A stretch of DNA of 57,130 nucleotides, from the IMG/VR virus record IMGVR_UViG_3300021961_000119, positions 1 through 57,130 of that record; one strand, 5' to 3'. This document shows, in pieces, positions 1-6,448 of this stretch (within the stretch, counting starts at the first letter, position 1; every line of letters starts with the position of its first letter). Position numbers and translations under genes: made by a program. The notes under the pieces were generated by a model. It did no database searches. It worked only from the letters and a program-made list of their open reading frames with translations, and was not told the origin of the DNA. Origin of the DNA: a virus.

Positions 1-108
1 CGCGTCGTAGCAGTCGCGCAGGGCGCACTCGCACGAGTACAAGTCGGAATTGGCGAATTTGCGGCGAAAGAGGGCCGCGAGGTCAGTGTAGGAGATCGTG
101 CGGTTCAT
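1..108 (-). CDS. Truncated 5' part of a small unknown protein (copy 1)
   Basis: The window edge cuts this gene after 36 codons (MNRTISYTDLAALFRRKFAN...). The same gene is complete at 55879-56121 (80 aa), and the first 90 bases of the window are identical to 56014-56103. Its ATG overlaps the stop of the upstream gene by one base (TGATG), with a strong GGAGGTGA ribosome site inside that gene's last codons. Function is unknown. The protein is small, with several Cys, Arg and Tyr residues. Confidence 0.75.
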   Translation of the reverse strand, partial: MNRTISYTDLAALFRRKFANSDLYSCECALRDCYDA

Positions 109-365
109 CACTTCACCTCCGCGCCGCCGGACATTTTGCCGTCCATGATGTCGAACAGGATCGCCTTTGCGCGGTTCAGGTACTGACGGGCGGTCTCGGT
201 GTCGCCCATGAACATCAGCTCTTGAGCGTCGGACATCAGGCCCGCGACGACCATGTTGCCGCCGGTGAAGCGGTAAGTGATCGAGCGGCGTACGGACGCC
301 TTGAACTCTTCGATGTCGCAACCGTACATTGACTGCTCGGGGCTGGTGTAGGTGGTAGCTTGCAT
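108..365 (-). CDS. Conserved small unknown protein (copy 1)
   Basis: Encodes 85 aa beginning MQATTYTSPEQSMYGCDIEE. A diverged paralogue of 84 aa lies at 56121-56375, and most differences between the two are conservative, so both copies appear to be under selection. The helical C-terminal half (LMSDAQELM...ARQYLNRAKAILFDIMDG) looks like a small helical repeat. The gene has its own promoter at 400-429 and the shared GAGGACA leader. No known domain is recognised. Confidence 0.8.
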   Translation of the reverse strand: MQATTYTSPEQSMYGCDIEEFKASVRRSITYRFTGGNMVVAGLMSDAQELMFMGDTETARQYLNRAKAILFDIMDGKMSGGAEVK

Positions 366-399
366 TGTGTTGTCCTCTATGTGTTGTTGAAAAGGTTAT

Positions 400-429
400 A
401 TTATAACACAGGTGCTACATATCTGTCAA
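400..429 (-). promoter_or_regulatory. sigma70 promoter P1
   Basis: On the minus strand: TTGACA, 18-nt spacer, TATAAT. It drives the gene at 108-365. The -35 box lies in the last codons of the upstream gene (426-1196). The sequence is nearly identical to the promoter at 56410-56439 in front of the paralogue. Confidence 0.85.
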
Positions 430-1196
430 GTACCCCTAGACTCTTTGTAGATTTTTTCGAGGAGGCTGACTAGCACAGCCACGCTTCCGTTGCAGAAGTG
501 AAGCTTCGGGGCCTTGCGGTATTTGTCCTGCACGGCGTGCGAAATGAACTTGGTCATCAGCACCGTATGTGCCCGGATGAGCTTGGGGAACGTCACGGCG
601 TCTTCGGCGGTGAAGAAGGACAGATCCAGCTTGTCGGCCAGCAGGTGGCTCACGTAGTGCGCTTGGGCCGGGAGCAGTCCGATTACCAGCACGCCGGGGC
701 GGGCATGGCCAGTCGGGTGCGGGATCGGCTGGGGGTTATGCTTCGGGTGCTTGGCCAGCTCTGCGGCGAACTGATCATCCACGTGTTGCCGGAGTTCCTC
801 CCGGAGCATCGGAGGACGCATATTTGCCGCGACCTTGGCCGCTACGGACTCGGCGACGACGTCCAGTAGTAGCTCGAGTATATCCGCAAGCCTTCCCTTA
901 GGGGTCTCCTTGGGTTTGGGTGCGGGGGTTGGGGCTAGTATAGGGGCCGGGGCTTCGACAGCCTCCGAGGGCTTCTTCTTCGACTCTTGCAGAGCCTTTT
1001 GCCGGGCCACCTCGATGCGGTCTTTGTAGTTGAACACGCGCTGGTCGGTAACGACGATCCAACGGTGGGATTGAAGCACGGACTGCGCACGCCGTATCGC
1101 CTCTTTGCGGCCGAGTTGTGGGAACTGTTTAAAGACCGCGACCATGGCGGCGAAGACCGCGCCTTTTTCGATATTTGACCAGACTATACGAGCCAT
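426..1196 (-). CDS. Unknown 256-aa protein with Pro-rich linker (copy 1)
   Basis: Begins MARIVWSNIEKGAVF. Three parts are visible. An N-terminal helical domain (about 1-75) contains QRVFNYKDRIEVARQKAL. A Pro/Ala/Lys-rich linker (about 75-100) is followed by a helix (LADILELLLDVVAESVAAKV). A C-terminal domain (about 165-256) starts GVLVIGLLPAQ and resembles a Rossmann-like strand-loop. A diverged paralogue at 56411-57130 keeps both domains but differs in the middle (about 130-150). It follows a promoter (1284-1311) and a leader hairpin. Function is unknown. Confidence 0.8.
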   Translation of the reverse strand: MARIVWSNIEKGAVFAAMVAVFKQFPQLGRKEAIRRAQSVLQSHRWIVVTDQRVFNYKDRIEVARQKALQESKKKPSEAVEAPAPILAPTPAPKPKETPKGRLADILELLLDVVAESVAAKVAANMRPPMLREELRQHVDDQFAAELAKHPKHNPQPIPHPTGHARPGVLVIGLLPAQAHYVSHLLADKLDLSFFTAEDAVTFPKLIRAHTVLMTKFISHAVQDKYRKAPKLHFCNGSVAVLVSLLEKIYKESRGT

Positions 1197-1223
1197 ATTA
1201 TGTTTCCTCTATGTGTTTAAAAA

Positions 1224-1245
1224 GAGGGGGCCGAAGCCCCCTTTA
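1224..1245 (-). terminator. GC-rich UUCG hairpin with U tract
   Basis: The minus-strand transcript reads GGGGGCUUCGGCCCCC then CUCUUUUU. This is a stable tetraloop hairpin plus a U run, like an intrinsic terminator. It follows the DUF932 gene but also lies downstream of promoter 1284-1311 and just before the next gene's ribosome site, so it could act as a leader attenuator. Confidence 0.65.
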
Positions 1246-1283
1246 AGATCTCATGGCAACTGCGTGGAACCACGGACACCACT

Positions 1284-1311
1284 ATTATACCATGGCCATC
1301 GCCTGTGTCAA
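1284..1311 (-). promoter_or_regulatory. sigma70 promoter P2
   Basis: On the minus strand: TTGACA, 16-nt spacer, TATAAT. It overlaps the last codons of the DUF932 gene and points at the 256-aa gene (426-1196). Confidence 0.75.
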
Positions 1312-2265
1312 TGCGTCGCGTTTTAGGCGGGCACCAGCACCGAACCAAGCGGACTGCAAGCGGGTGTCGCGCGAGGCGGCTTTGCGCTCGTGATCGGCGA
1401 ACCGGGTGACGGCGTTCAAGAGTCCCCACGCCGTGCCTTGGGCGGTCTTGGACCGCTGGCCCACGCCGTCGAGGTAGATCTTCGTTACCAGCTCGATCAT
1501 CGGACGCTTGGCTTCGACGTCGATCGAGACAGCTTCGTCGCCGTAGAACACGTCGAGGAAGTAGCGGGTGGCCTCTTCTTTCGACACCTTACGCTTGGAC
1601 AGCGTGGTCGCGTTCGTCTTGAACTGGCTCCAAGTGTCCGCGCACAGGCCGAGTTCTGCCTTGAACTTGTCGGCGTTGAACTGGGTGCTGTGCGGCACGC
1701 GGATTTGGCCGGTCTTGTTACCCACAGCGAGCGACAGCGTGTTATTGCACACGACGCGAGTGGTCGTGAACTGCGCAGTGTTCGACATTGAGCCATCGCA
1801 CGACGTTGCCAGCAGTAGGTAAGGCAGGACCACGTCACCGCCGCCCACGTCGAACGAGTCCTCAGCCTTGGCCAACGCCCAGTAGGTGGAGCCATTGCGT
1901 AGGACCCCGGCGGTCTCCATCTTGAAGTCGCCGCCTTCGGTCAGGTCGCGGAAGAACTCCATCACGGCGCGGGGCTGGGTGATAAAGTAGTTACTCGACA
2001 TGACGGACAAGGGCGCACCGGTGTCGGAGCGGTACAGTGCCCAGCGTGCTGGTACGGTCTGCATGCGGACGGGGTTATTCTCCTCGTCGCGCACCTCGTA
2101 GGCGATCGCGCCCTTTTTGACTTCCCAGTCTAGGCCCGCTTCGCGAGTCCAAACGTCGAGGGGAGCGTCCGGGGTGAGCTGTTGACCTAGGCCGTGCCAA
2201 GGTGTCTCTCCTGCGTACGCCATTGAAGCTTTACCAGCAGAATTGAAGTTGAGTTCGTGTGCCAT
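1285..2265 (-). CDS. DUF932 phage/plasmid-like protein
   Basis: 326 aa. The start is the ATG at 2265 (MAHELNFNSAGKASM), just after a GAGGACA ribosome site; the longer upstream frame is not credible. The N-terminal pattern MAYAGETPWHGLGQ, the middle part (YFITQPRAVMEFFRDL, TTTRVVCNNTLSLA) and the C-terminal TAWGLLNAVTRFADH are typical of the DUF932 / phage-plasmid-like (TIGR03299) family, which is common in phages and plasmids. The biochemical role is not established. Transcribed from promoter 2303-2331. Confidence 0.88.
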   Translation of the reverse strand: MAHELNFNSAGKASMAYAGETPWHGLGQQLTPDAPLDVWTREAGLDWEVKKGAIAYEVRDEENNPVRMQTVPARWALYRSDTGAPLSVMSSNYFITQPRAVMEFFRDLTEGGDFKMETAGVLRNGSTYWALAKAEDSFDVGGGDVVLPYLLLATSCDGSMSNTAQFTTTRVVCNNTLSLAVGNKTGQIRVPHSTQFNADKFKAELGLCADTWSQFKTNATTLSKRKVSKEEATRYFLDVFYGDEAVSIDVEAKRPMIELVTKIYLDGVGQRSKTAQGTAWGLLNAVTRFADHERKAASRDTRLQSAWFGAGARLKRDALTQAMAMV

Positions 2266-2302
2266 GATGCGTGTGTCCTCTATGTGTGTTGATGAAGAAT
2301 GA

Positions 2303-2331
2303 ATTATAACACAGGTGCGATAACCTGTCAA
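2303..2331 (-). promoter_or_regulatory. sigma70 promoter P3
   Basis: On the minus strand: TTGACA, 17-nt spacer, TATAAT. It lies 38 bases upstream of the DUF932 start and is followed by the shared CATAGAGGACA leader. Confidence 0.85.
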
Positions 2332-2338
2332 GTATCGT

Positions 2339-2524
2339 CTAATCGCCCAGCACTTCCCAAGTGTCGCCTTGGTGACCACACTCTTCGCACTGGTAGCCGT
2401 ATTTCGCCCAAAAGATGTCGTGCCGGGGATCGGTCTTGGACTCCAAGCACTTGGTGGCCATACCCGCATTGCAGATCGGGCAGGTGTTCGCGCCTTCGTC
2501 CTCTTCGACGTCGTCGTCATGCAT
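2339..2524 (-). CDS. Small zinc-ribbon protein
   Basis: 61 aa. After an acidic N-terminus (MHDDDVEEDEGAN) come two CxxC pairs (CPIC and CEEC) about 29 residues apart. This is a classical zinc ribbon of the kind found in small phage DNA/RNA-binding or adaptor proteins. It overlaps the upstream gene by 8 bases, which suggests translational coupling. The exact target is unknown. Confidence 0.75.
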   Translation of the reverse strand: MHDDDVEEDEGANTCPICNAGMATKCLESKTDPRHDIFWAKYGYQCEECGHQGDTWEVLGD

Positions 2525-2735
2525 AGTGTACTCCTATTACTAACATCGCAATCAGTGCGACACTGGCAGTCCAAAGGACAGCGTCCCAAAAGCGTTCGGC
2601 CGCAGGACGGTACTCGGGATCGAGCAGTGAGGACTGGAGCCTTTCCATGTCAGCACTCGGTACCCAGTTCTGCGGTGGCTGGTAATTGCACCCGATTCGA
2701 ATGCCAGTCTTGGTGGTGTACGGGGTGGGCTTCAT
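2517..2735 (-). CDS. Small single-pass membrane protein
   Basis: 72 aa. A soluble N-terminal part (MKPTPYTTKTGIRIGCNYQP) is followed by a hydrophobic segment near the C-terminus (VLWTASVALIAMLVIGVHYA), so the protein is probably tail-anchored. It overlaps both neighbours by a few bases. Function is unknown. Confidence 0.7.
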   Translation of the reverse strand: MKPTPYTTKTGIRIGCNYQPPQNWVPSADMERLQSSLLDPEYRPAAERFWDAVLWTASVALIAMLVIGVHYA

Positions 2736-3028
2736 TTTACGATCTCCATCTGGTGAATGTTCATCACCTCGACTTCACCGGTGTTCGCGGTGATAAACTC
2801 GGCCGACAGGTGAGCGCGGACGGCTTCCATGTCGAGCTGTGGGCGGGTAGTGAACTTGATCTCGACTTGGTGCTGGTCGCCACGATAGATCGCGTCGCCG
2901 CCCTTGCGGAAGATCTCTTTCAGGTACTTCTCGCGAGCTGTCAACGCTTTGAGCTGGTCACGCACGCTGGCGAGTTCGTCCACCATGTCGGTGGTGATTG
3001 CGACGGGCTTAGTAGTAGTCTTTGCCAT
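2732..3028 (-). CDS. Unknown coiled-coil phage protein
   Basis: 98 aa from the ATG at 3028 (MAKTTTKPVAITTDMVDEL), which follows the shared GAGGACA leader. A helix (ELASVRDQLKALTAREKYLKEIF) leads into a beta-rich part with the motif RPQLDMEAVRAHLSAEFI. This small architecture is common in phage early regions and resembles the 145-aa protein at 12723-13160. Role unknown. Confidence 0.8.
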   Translation of the reverse strand: MAKTTTKPVAITTDMVDELASVRDQLKALTAREKYLKEIFRKGGDAIYRGDQHQVEIKFTTRPQLDMEAVRAHLSAEFITANTGEVEVMNIHQMEIVK

Positions 3029-3091
3029 GATTGTATGTCCTCTATGTGGTCTATCGGTTGGTCCGGATCGTCTCACTGATCCAGTCCCTGT

Positions 3092-3121
3092 ATTATAACA
3101 CAGGTGGGGTAGCCTTGTCAA
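3092..3121 (-). promoter_or_regulatory. sigma70 promoter P4 with structured leader
   Basis: On the minus strand: TTGACA, 18-nt spacer, TATAAT, overlapping the end of the DUF6378-like gene. The leader (3029-3091) has a GGATC...GATCC inverted repeat followed by CCAACCGATA, shared with the leader of promoter 55547-55576. Confidence 0.85.
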
Positions 3122-3398
3122 TACCCCCCTTTGGTATTCGTGTTGCCACGATGGTCGCGTACCCCGCTATGTCCACCCACGAGTCGAGGTGGTTGGGGTC
3201 GCCGTTCAAAATGCGGGAGGCCTTGCACGCGATCATGTCGAGCGATTCGCGCTGGTGGTACTCCAGCCGCTCCCAGCCCGGGCACTCGCGAAAGAGGTCC
3301 TTCAGCGTCTGTGCGATCTCGGCTTGGATGGTGTAGTCGCCGTACGACTGCCCGCGCTCCGCAACCACCTCGTCTATATCAAGCGATGACTGCGGCAT
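3093..3398 (-). CDS. DUF6378-like protein
   Basis: 101 aa. The pattern RGQSYGDY, ..ESLDMIACKASRILNGDPNHLDSWVDIAGYATI is typical of the small DUF6378 family found in phages, which resembles helical (MazG-like) nucleotide-handling folds. No catalytic role is established. The C-terminal codons overlap promoter P4. The N-terminus overlaps the 415-aa gene by 20 bases. Confidence 0.75.
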   Translation of the reverse strand: MPQSSLDIDEVVAERGQSYGDYTIQAEIAQTLKDLFRECPGWERLEYHQRESLDMIACKASRILNGDPNHLDSWVDIAGYATIVATRIPKGGIDKATPPVL

Positions 3399-4626
3399 GT
3401 GCGAGTCCTCCTTTTTTATACCGGTTCTTGTACCCGCCGGGTGGTGCGTCCTGCAGTAAACGCTCGACGATCTCGTCGGGATCGTACCCTTTCAGCATTC
3501 CACGGATCAGAGCCTCAGTTGTGGCCTGTCGTCCGAGCGTCGCCGGACCCATTGCCCCCTCTATACGTCCGGGATTCGCTACCACTTGTGGCTCAGCAAG
3601 ATTCTTAAGCAAAGCGGTCTCGTGCGGGCGTACTTGGCTGAATCGCAGTGGGGACGCCGTACCCGTACCGGGGCCGTAGGCACCAGCCAGTTGCGCTTCG
3701 CGTGTGAGGAGTGTTCCGATCGTCTGCTCGGGTGTCATCGACAGAAAGTCCGGTGTACGCAAATCCGCCGCCGCATCCATGTATTCGTCAGTCTTGCGAT
3801 TCGCGACCATGCCCGGACCACCCAATAGCTTCTTCAGGTAGTAATCCTCGGCGTGAGCGGCCTGAATGGGCGCGGCAAAAAGCTGACCCGACATCCCGGG
3901 CATATGGCCCATCTCCTCTACCGGAGAAATGAACCCAAGGTCGCCGTGTCCGAGCGAATGCGACGCCACATTGCCGAGTCGCCGTGCTTGATTTACGTCG
4001 GTCAGGTGCGACGCCACGTTGCCATGGCCTTGTGCTCGCATCATGTCGTACGCCAGCGCGTACATCTCTTTACCTTTCGCGGGCAGACTCTTCCACCATG
4101 CGGCACTGGGGTCCCGAAGTCCGTACCCGTCGGGCTTGACGTCCATCGCATAAAGTTCAGTCATCACCGGATCGGGCGTTAGCGAAGTCCGACGCGGGTC
4201 GCGCATCGCGGCTTGTTCCATGAACTTTTGTAGGCCATATCCTAGGTCCTCTTTGCCGGGCCGTGCGCGGCCGTAATTCCAAGTGATGTTAGGATATGCA
4301 CCCATCGCGTGCGCTTGGTCTATGTCTTTCGGAGCCTTGCTCTCGGGGTCTAGCCGGAGCTTGCCAGTTCTAGGCATGAAACCCCGCTTCACCGCATCTT
4401 CATCTGTGCTCGATATCGTCGCACGGATCGGTTCGCCGGTAGCGGTCTTGCCGAAAATCCCAGCCTTGTTATACTGCTCCACGATTTCTGCCGGGAGCAT
4501 ACCCTTTTGCGCTTGACGCATCCCAAGCGGAATGCGCTGGGCGTCCGGGGTGGCGGCAATGGCGCGATGGCCCCTGCCTACCCCTTGCATTAGGTCAGCG
4601 AACGACAGATTCTTCACTGGTGGCAT
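3379..4626 (-). CDS. Unknown 415-aa protein
   Basis: Begins MPPVKNLSFADLMQGVGRGH and ends with the basic, glycine-rich tail GGYKNRYKKGGLAHAAVIA. Similar KKGG-type tails occur in virion proteins of this phage (21947-26626, 41596-42354, 49243-50481), so a structural or ejected role is possible although it sits in the early block. Its start overlaps the deacetylase-like gene by 32 bases, so the two are probably co-expressed. No catalytic motif is recognised. Confidence 0.75.
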   Translation of the reverse strand: MPPVKNLSFADLMQGVGRGHRAIAATPDAQRIPLGMRQAQKGMLPAEIVEQYNKAGIFGKTATGEPIRATISSTDEDAVKRGFMPRTGKLRLDPESKAPKDIDQAHAMGAYPNITWNYGRARPGKEDLGYGLQKFMEQAAMRDPRRTSLTPDPVMTELYAMDVKPDGYGLRDPSAAWWKSLPAKGKEMYALAYDMMRAQGHGNVASHLTDVNQARRLGNVASHSLGHGDLGFISPVEEMGHMPGMSGQLFAAPIQAAHAEDYYLKKLLGGPGMVANRKTDEYMDAAADLRTPDFLSMTPEQTIGTLLTREAQLAGAYGPGTGTASPLRFSQVRPHETALLKNLAEPQVVANPGRIEGAMGPATLGRQATTEALIRGMLKGYDPDEIVERLLQDAPPGGYKNRYKKGGLAHAAVIA

Positions 4627-5449
4627 AGTATACCTCGTTGCTGATCTTCAGCGTTTGCAGGTGGATGTCGATCGTGTCTTGCATCGGCTTCGCGTATCCC
4701 CCTGCTAGATTCCACACCAATGGGACCCGGGCCTCGCGTGCGGCGGTGAAGATGCCACGATCGCGGGCCGCAAGACCCTCCTTGGACAGGTATCCGACGC
4801 CGTAGGGGTCTTGGTCCCAAGCGTCAGCACCGGCCTGATACAGTATTATACCAGCCTTCGAGTGTCGAATCAATCCCTTGGCGAACGAATTCCACATGGC
4901 GGCGTTCCAGTCGGACTGGATCGGGCGTCCAATGTCCGGGCGAGTGACGTGCGTCACGCGGCCCCGGATCATCAGGTGGTCCAGCACGTCCTCGGTCCCG
5001 TCGCCGTGGTGCCCATCCCCGTCAATGATCAGCACATTCGTCGCGCCGTTCCGGAGTGCCTTCATCGCGGTGATCATCAGCCCGTTGAACGTGCAGAATC
5101 CGTACCCGTCCTCGAAGTGGGCGTGGTGGAAGCCCTGCGTAGCGGAGCACGCAACCCCGCCGTTCTCCAGCACGTGCTTGGCCGCCGCCCAGTGACCAGC
5201 GTTCGAGTAGAGGAGCGAGTTGGTAAGCTCCGGATCGATCGTGCCGAATCCGTTGGGGGTGACATTCTTCAGGACGCCACGGACGTATTCGCGGTGGTGG
5301 GCCTCTTCGAAGTCGATCGCTGTGTACGGCTCGAAGTTCGAGCGCACGTCACCCTCCAACTGGTGGATGAACTCGGGGATCTTCGCTACCGAGATGAAGT
5401 CGTAGGAGATCTCTTGGGCCGGGTGGTAGAATACGGGGGTGCTAGTCAT
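4595..5449 (-). CDS. Histone-deacetylase-superfamily zinc hydrolase
   Basis: 284 aa from the ATG at 5449, behind the shared leader. Family motifs appear in order: the charge-relay pair H108-H109 (FHHAHFEDGYGFCTFNG); metal ligands D145 and H147 in IIDGDGHHGDGTED; the third ligand D209 in YQAGADAWDQDPYG (family GFDAH..DPLG); and the catalytic Tyr252 in LAGGYA. The protein is therefore a full-length, probably active amidohydrolase of the arginase/deacetylase fold, removing acetyl groups from lysine, polyamines or a related amide. It is transcribed from promoter 5485-5513, directly downstream of the Z-DNA operon. The substrate is unknown. Confidence 0.88.
   Translation of the reverse strand: MTSTPVFYHPAQEISYDFISVAKIPEFIHQLEGDVRSNFEPYTAIDFEEAHHREYVRGVLKNVTPNGFGTIDPELTNSLLYSNAGHWAAAKHVLENGGVACSATQGFHHAHFEDGYGFCTFNGLMITAMKALRNGATNVLIIDGDGHHGDGTEDVLDHLMIRGRVTHVTRPDIGRPIQSDWNAAMWNSFAKGLIRHSKAGIILYQAGADAWDQDPYGVGYLSKEGLAARDRGIFTAAREARVPLVWNLAGGYAKPMQDTIDIHLQTLKISNEVYYATSEESVVR
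4845..4873 (-). promoter_or_regulatory. Candidate promoter inside the deacetylase-like gene
   Basis: On the minus strand: TTGATT, 17-nt spacer, TATAAT. It would drive the 415-aa gene and the DUF6378-like gene. It lies within coding sequence, so chance is possible. Confidence 0.4.
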
Positions 5450-5460
5450 GTGTATGTCCT

Positions 5461-5676
5461 CTATGGTTTATTGGTGGGGGACGAATTATACCACACGTGG
5501 GACAGGTTGTCAAGTCCATTCTTCCCATCCTCGGGTGACTCGGGCATCTCGGGTCTTTCGCGAGTCGTGAAGCGAAATTCGCAATGGTTGCAAGTTCGGC
5601 GACGGCGAGTGATGCCGTTCGCGTTTTGGTACGTGGTAGTGACTCGGGTGTCCTCGCCGCATTTGATACAATTCAT
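5461..5676 (-). CDS. NrdR-like zinc-ribbon protein lacking the ATP-cone
   Basis: 71 aa from the ATG at 5676, which overlaps the datZ stop (ATGA). The sequence MNCIKCGEDTRV...RRRRTCNHCEFRFTTRERPE matches the N-terminal zinc ribbon of the ribonucleotide-reductase repressor NrdR (C3, C6, C29, C32). The ATP-cone is absent; the rest is short and acidic. It could bind NrdR boxes in host nrd promoters or act as a small DNA-binding adaptor. The tail codons overlap promoter 5485-5513. Confidence 0.82.
   Translation of the reverse strand: MNCIKCGEDTRVTTTYQNANGITRRRRTCNHCEFRFTTRERPEMPESPEDGKNGLDNLSHVWYNSSPTNKP
5485..5513 (-). promoter_or_regulatory. sigma70 promoter P5
   Basis: On the minus strand: TTGACA, 17-nt spacer, TATAAT. 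It lies in the last codons of the NrdR-like gene and drives the deacetylase-like gene. Confidence 0.85.
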
Positions 5677-6236
5677 AACCAACCCCCTGTAATTCCTATA
5701 TCGTTGCAAACGCGGCGAACCGACTCGCGCACGTTCAATGTCGGATGCAAACGCTCGGTCTCGTTCACCATGTCCGACAGGATCGCACGAAGGCCATCGA
5801 GCACTTGCTTGGCGTGTGCCCCCACCCCGTTGTCCTGCAGAAAAAAGATCGCCTCGATCTGGTCCGCGAGCTTGACTATGGCTTCTACATCGGAGCCTTT
5901 TACCTGCCGGTACGCCGCCATGGTGTCTATATCTACGCGGTCCTCAGCCTTCTCCACGATCCCTACACCCCCTACCGCTTCTAGGTCTCGCTTGAACGGC
6001 GTCGGCATGTCGCCCGTGCGCACCTCGATGATGTCATGCGCGAGTGCCCACTGCAAGAGCTTCAATTTGCCCGAGTCCTGCAAGAGTCCGTTCCAGCGCA
6101 TTGCGGCCGCGAGGGATCCCGCGATCACCGCTACTGCGAAAGAGTGCTCGGCCAACGTCTGCTCCCGCGACGTCTGCACAATGTGCCACCGCTTGACGTG
6201 GCAAGCGCGAAGTTGTTCGTATACTGTTAAGCTCAT
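5673..6236 (-). CDS. datZ: DatZ-like HD-domain dATP triphosphohydrolase
   Basis: 187 aa. HD-superfamily residues are H31 (LAEHS), H67-D68 (WALAHDIIE) and D125 (VKLADQIEA). The N-terminal KRWHIVQTSREQTLAEHS resembles the YfbR/DatZ group, where Arg-Trp contacts the base. DatZ enzymes of Z-DNA phages strip triphosphate from dATP, so the polymerase inserts dZTP opposite T. The assignment rests on the fold plus its place in a purZ-mazZ-dpoZ operon; fold alone would only give an HD nucleotidase. Start and stop overlap both neighbours by four bases (ATGA). Confidence 0.88.
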   Translation of the reverse strand: MSLTVYEQLRACHVKRWHIVQTSREQTLAEHSFAVAVIAGSLAAAMRWNGLLQDSGKLKLLQWALAHDIIEVRTGDMPTPFKRDLEAVGGVGIVEKAEDRVDIDTMAAYRQVKGSDVEAIVKLADQIEAIFFLQDNGVGAHAKQVLDGLRAILSDMVNETERLHPTLNVRESVRRVCNDIGITGGWL

Positions 6237-6448
6237 GATTTTACTGCCTGTAAACGTCTAATCTGGTCCGCGATCTGATCGCCGGACAATTCGTCGAAAA
6301 GCTGAAATTCGTACTTGCGAGCGATGTGCTCCAGTGCTCCGTTCCAGATTTTTTTCACCGCTTCGCGGTTCTCGTCGTCCTCAGACCCCAGCACATGGCC
6401 GAAGGTCTCGTTGTACCAAAGGTCAAAGGTCTCATTTCGTTTCGACAT
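6233..6448 (-). CDS. Unknown 71-aa protein within the Z-DNA operon
   Basis: Begins MSKRNETFDLWYNETFGHVL. Rich in charged residues and predicted helical (REAVKKIWNGALEHIARKYEF, GDQIADQIRRLQAVK). It overlaps mazZ by 17 bases and datZ by 4, so it is translationally coupled to two nucleotide-pool enzymes. No domain is recognised. A partner or regulator of MazZ/DatZ is conceivable but is only inferred from position. Confidence 0.78.
   Translation of the reverse strand: MSKRNETFDLWYNETFGHVLGSEDDENREAVKKIWNGALEHIARKYEFQLFDELSGDQIADQIRRLQAVKS

Noticed and set aside
1-1196. Exact direct terminal repeats of a linear genome
   Set aside because: The two copies differ at many positions beyond the first 90 bases, so they are a diverged duplication, not terminal redundancy.
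5673-6236. Plain YfbR-type 5'-nucleotidase
   Set aside because: Fold alone cannot exclude it, but its operon with purZ, mazZ and a DpoZ-type polymerase makes DatZ more likely.
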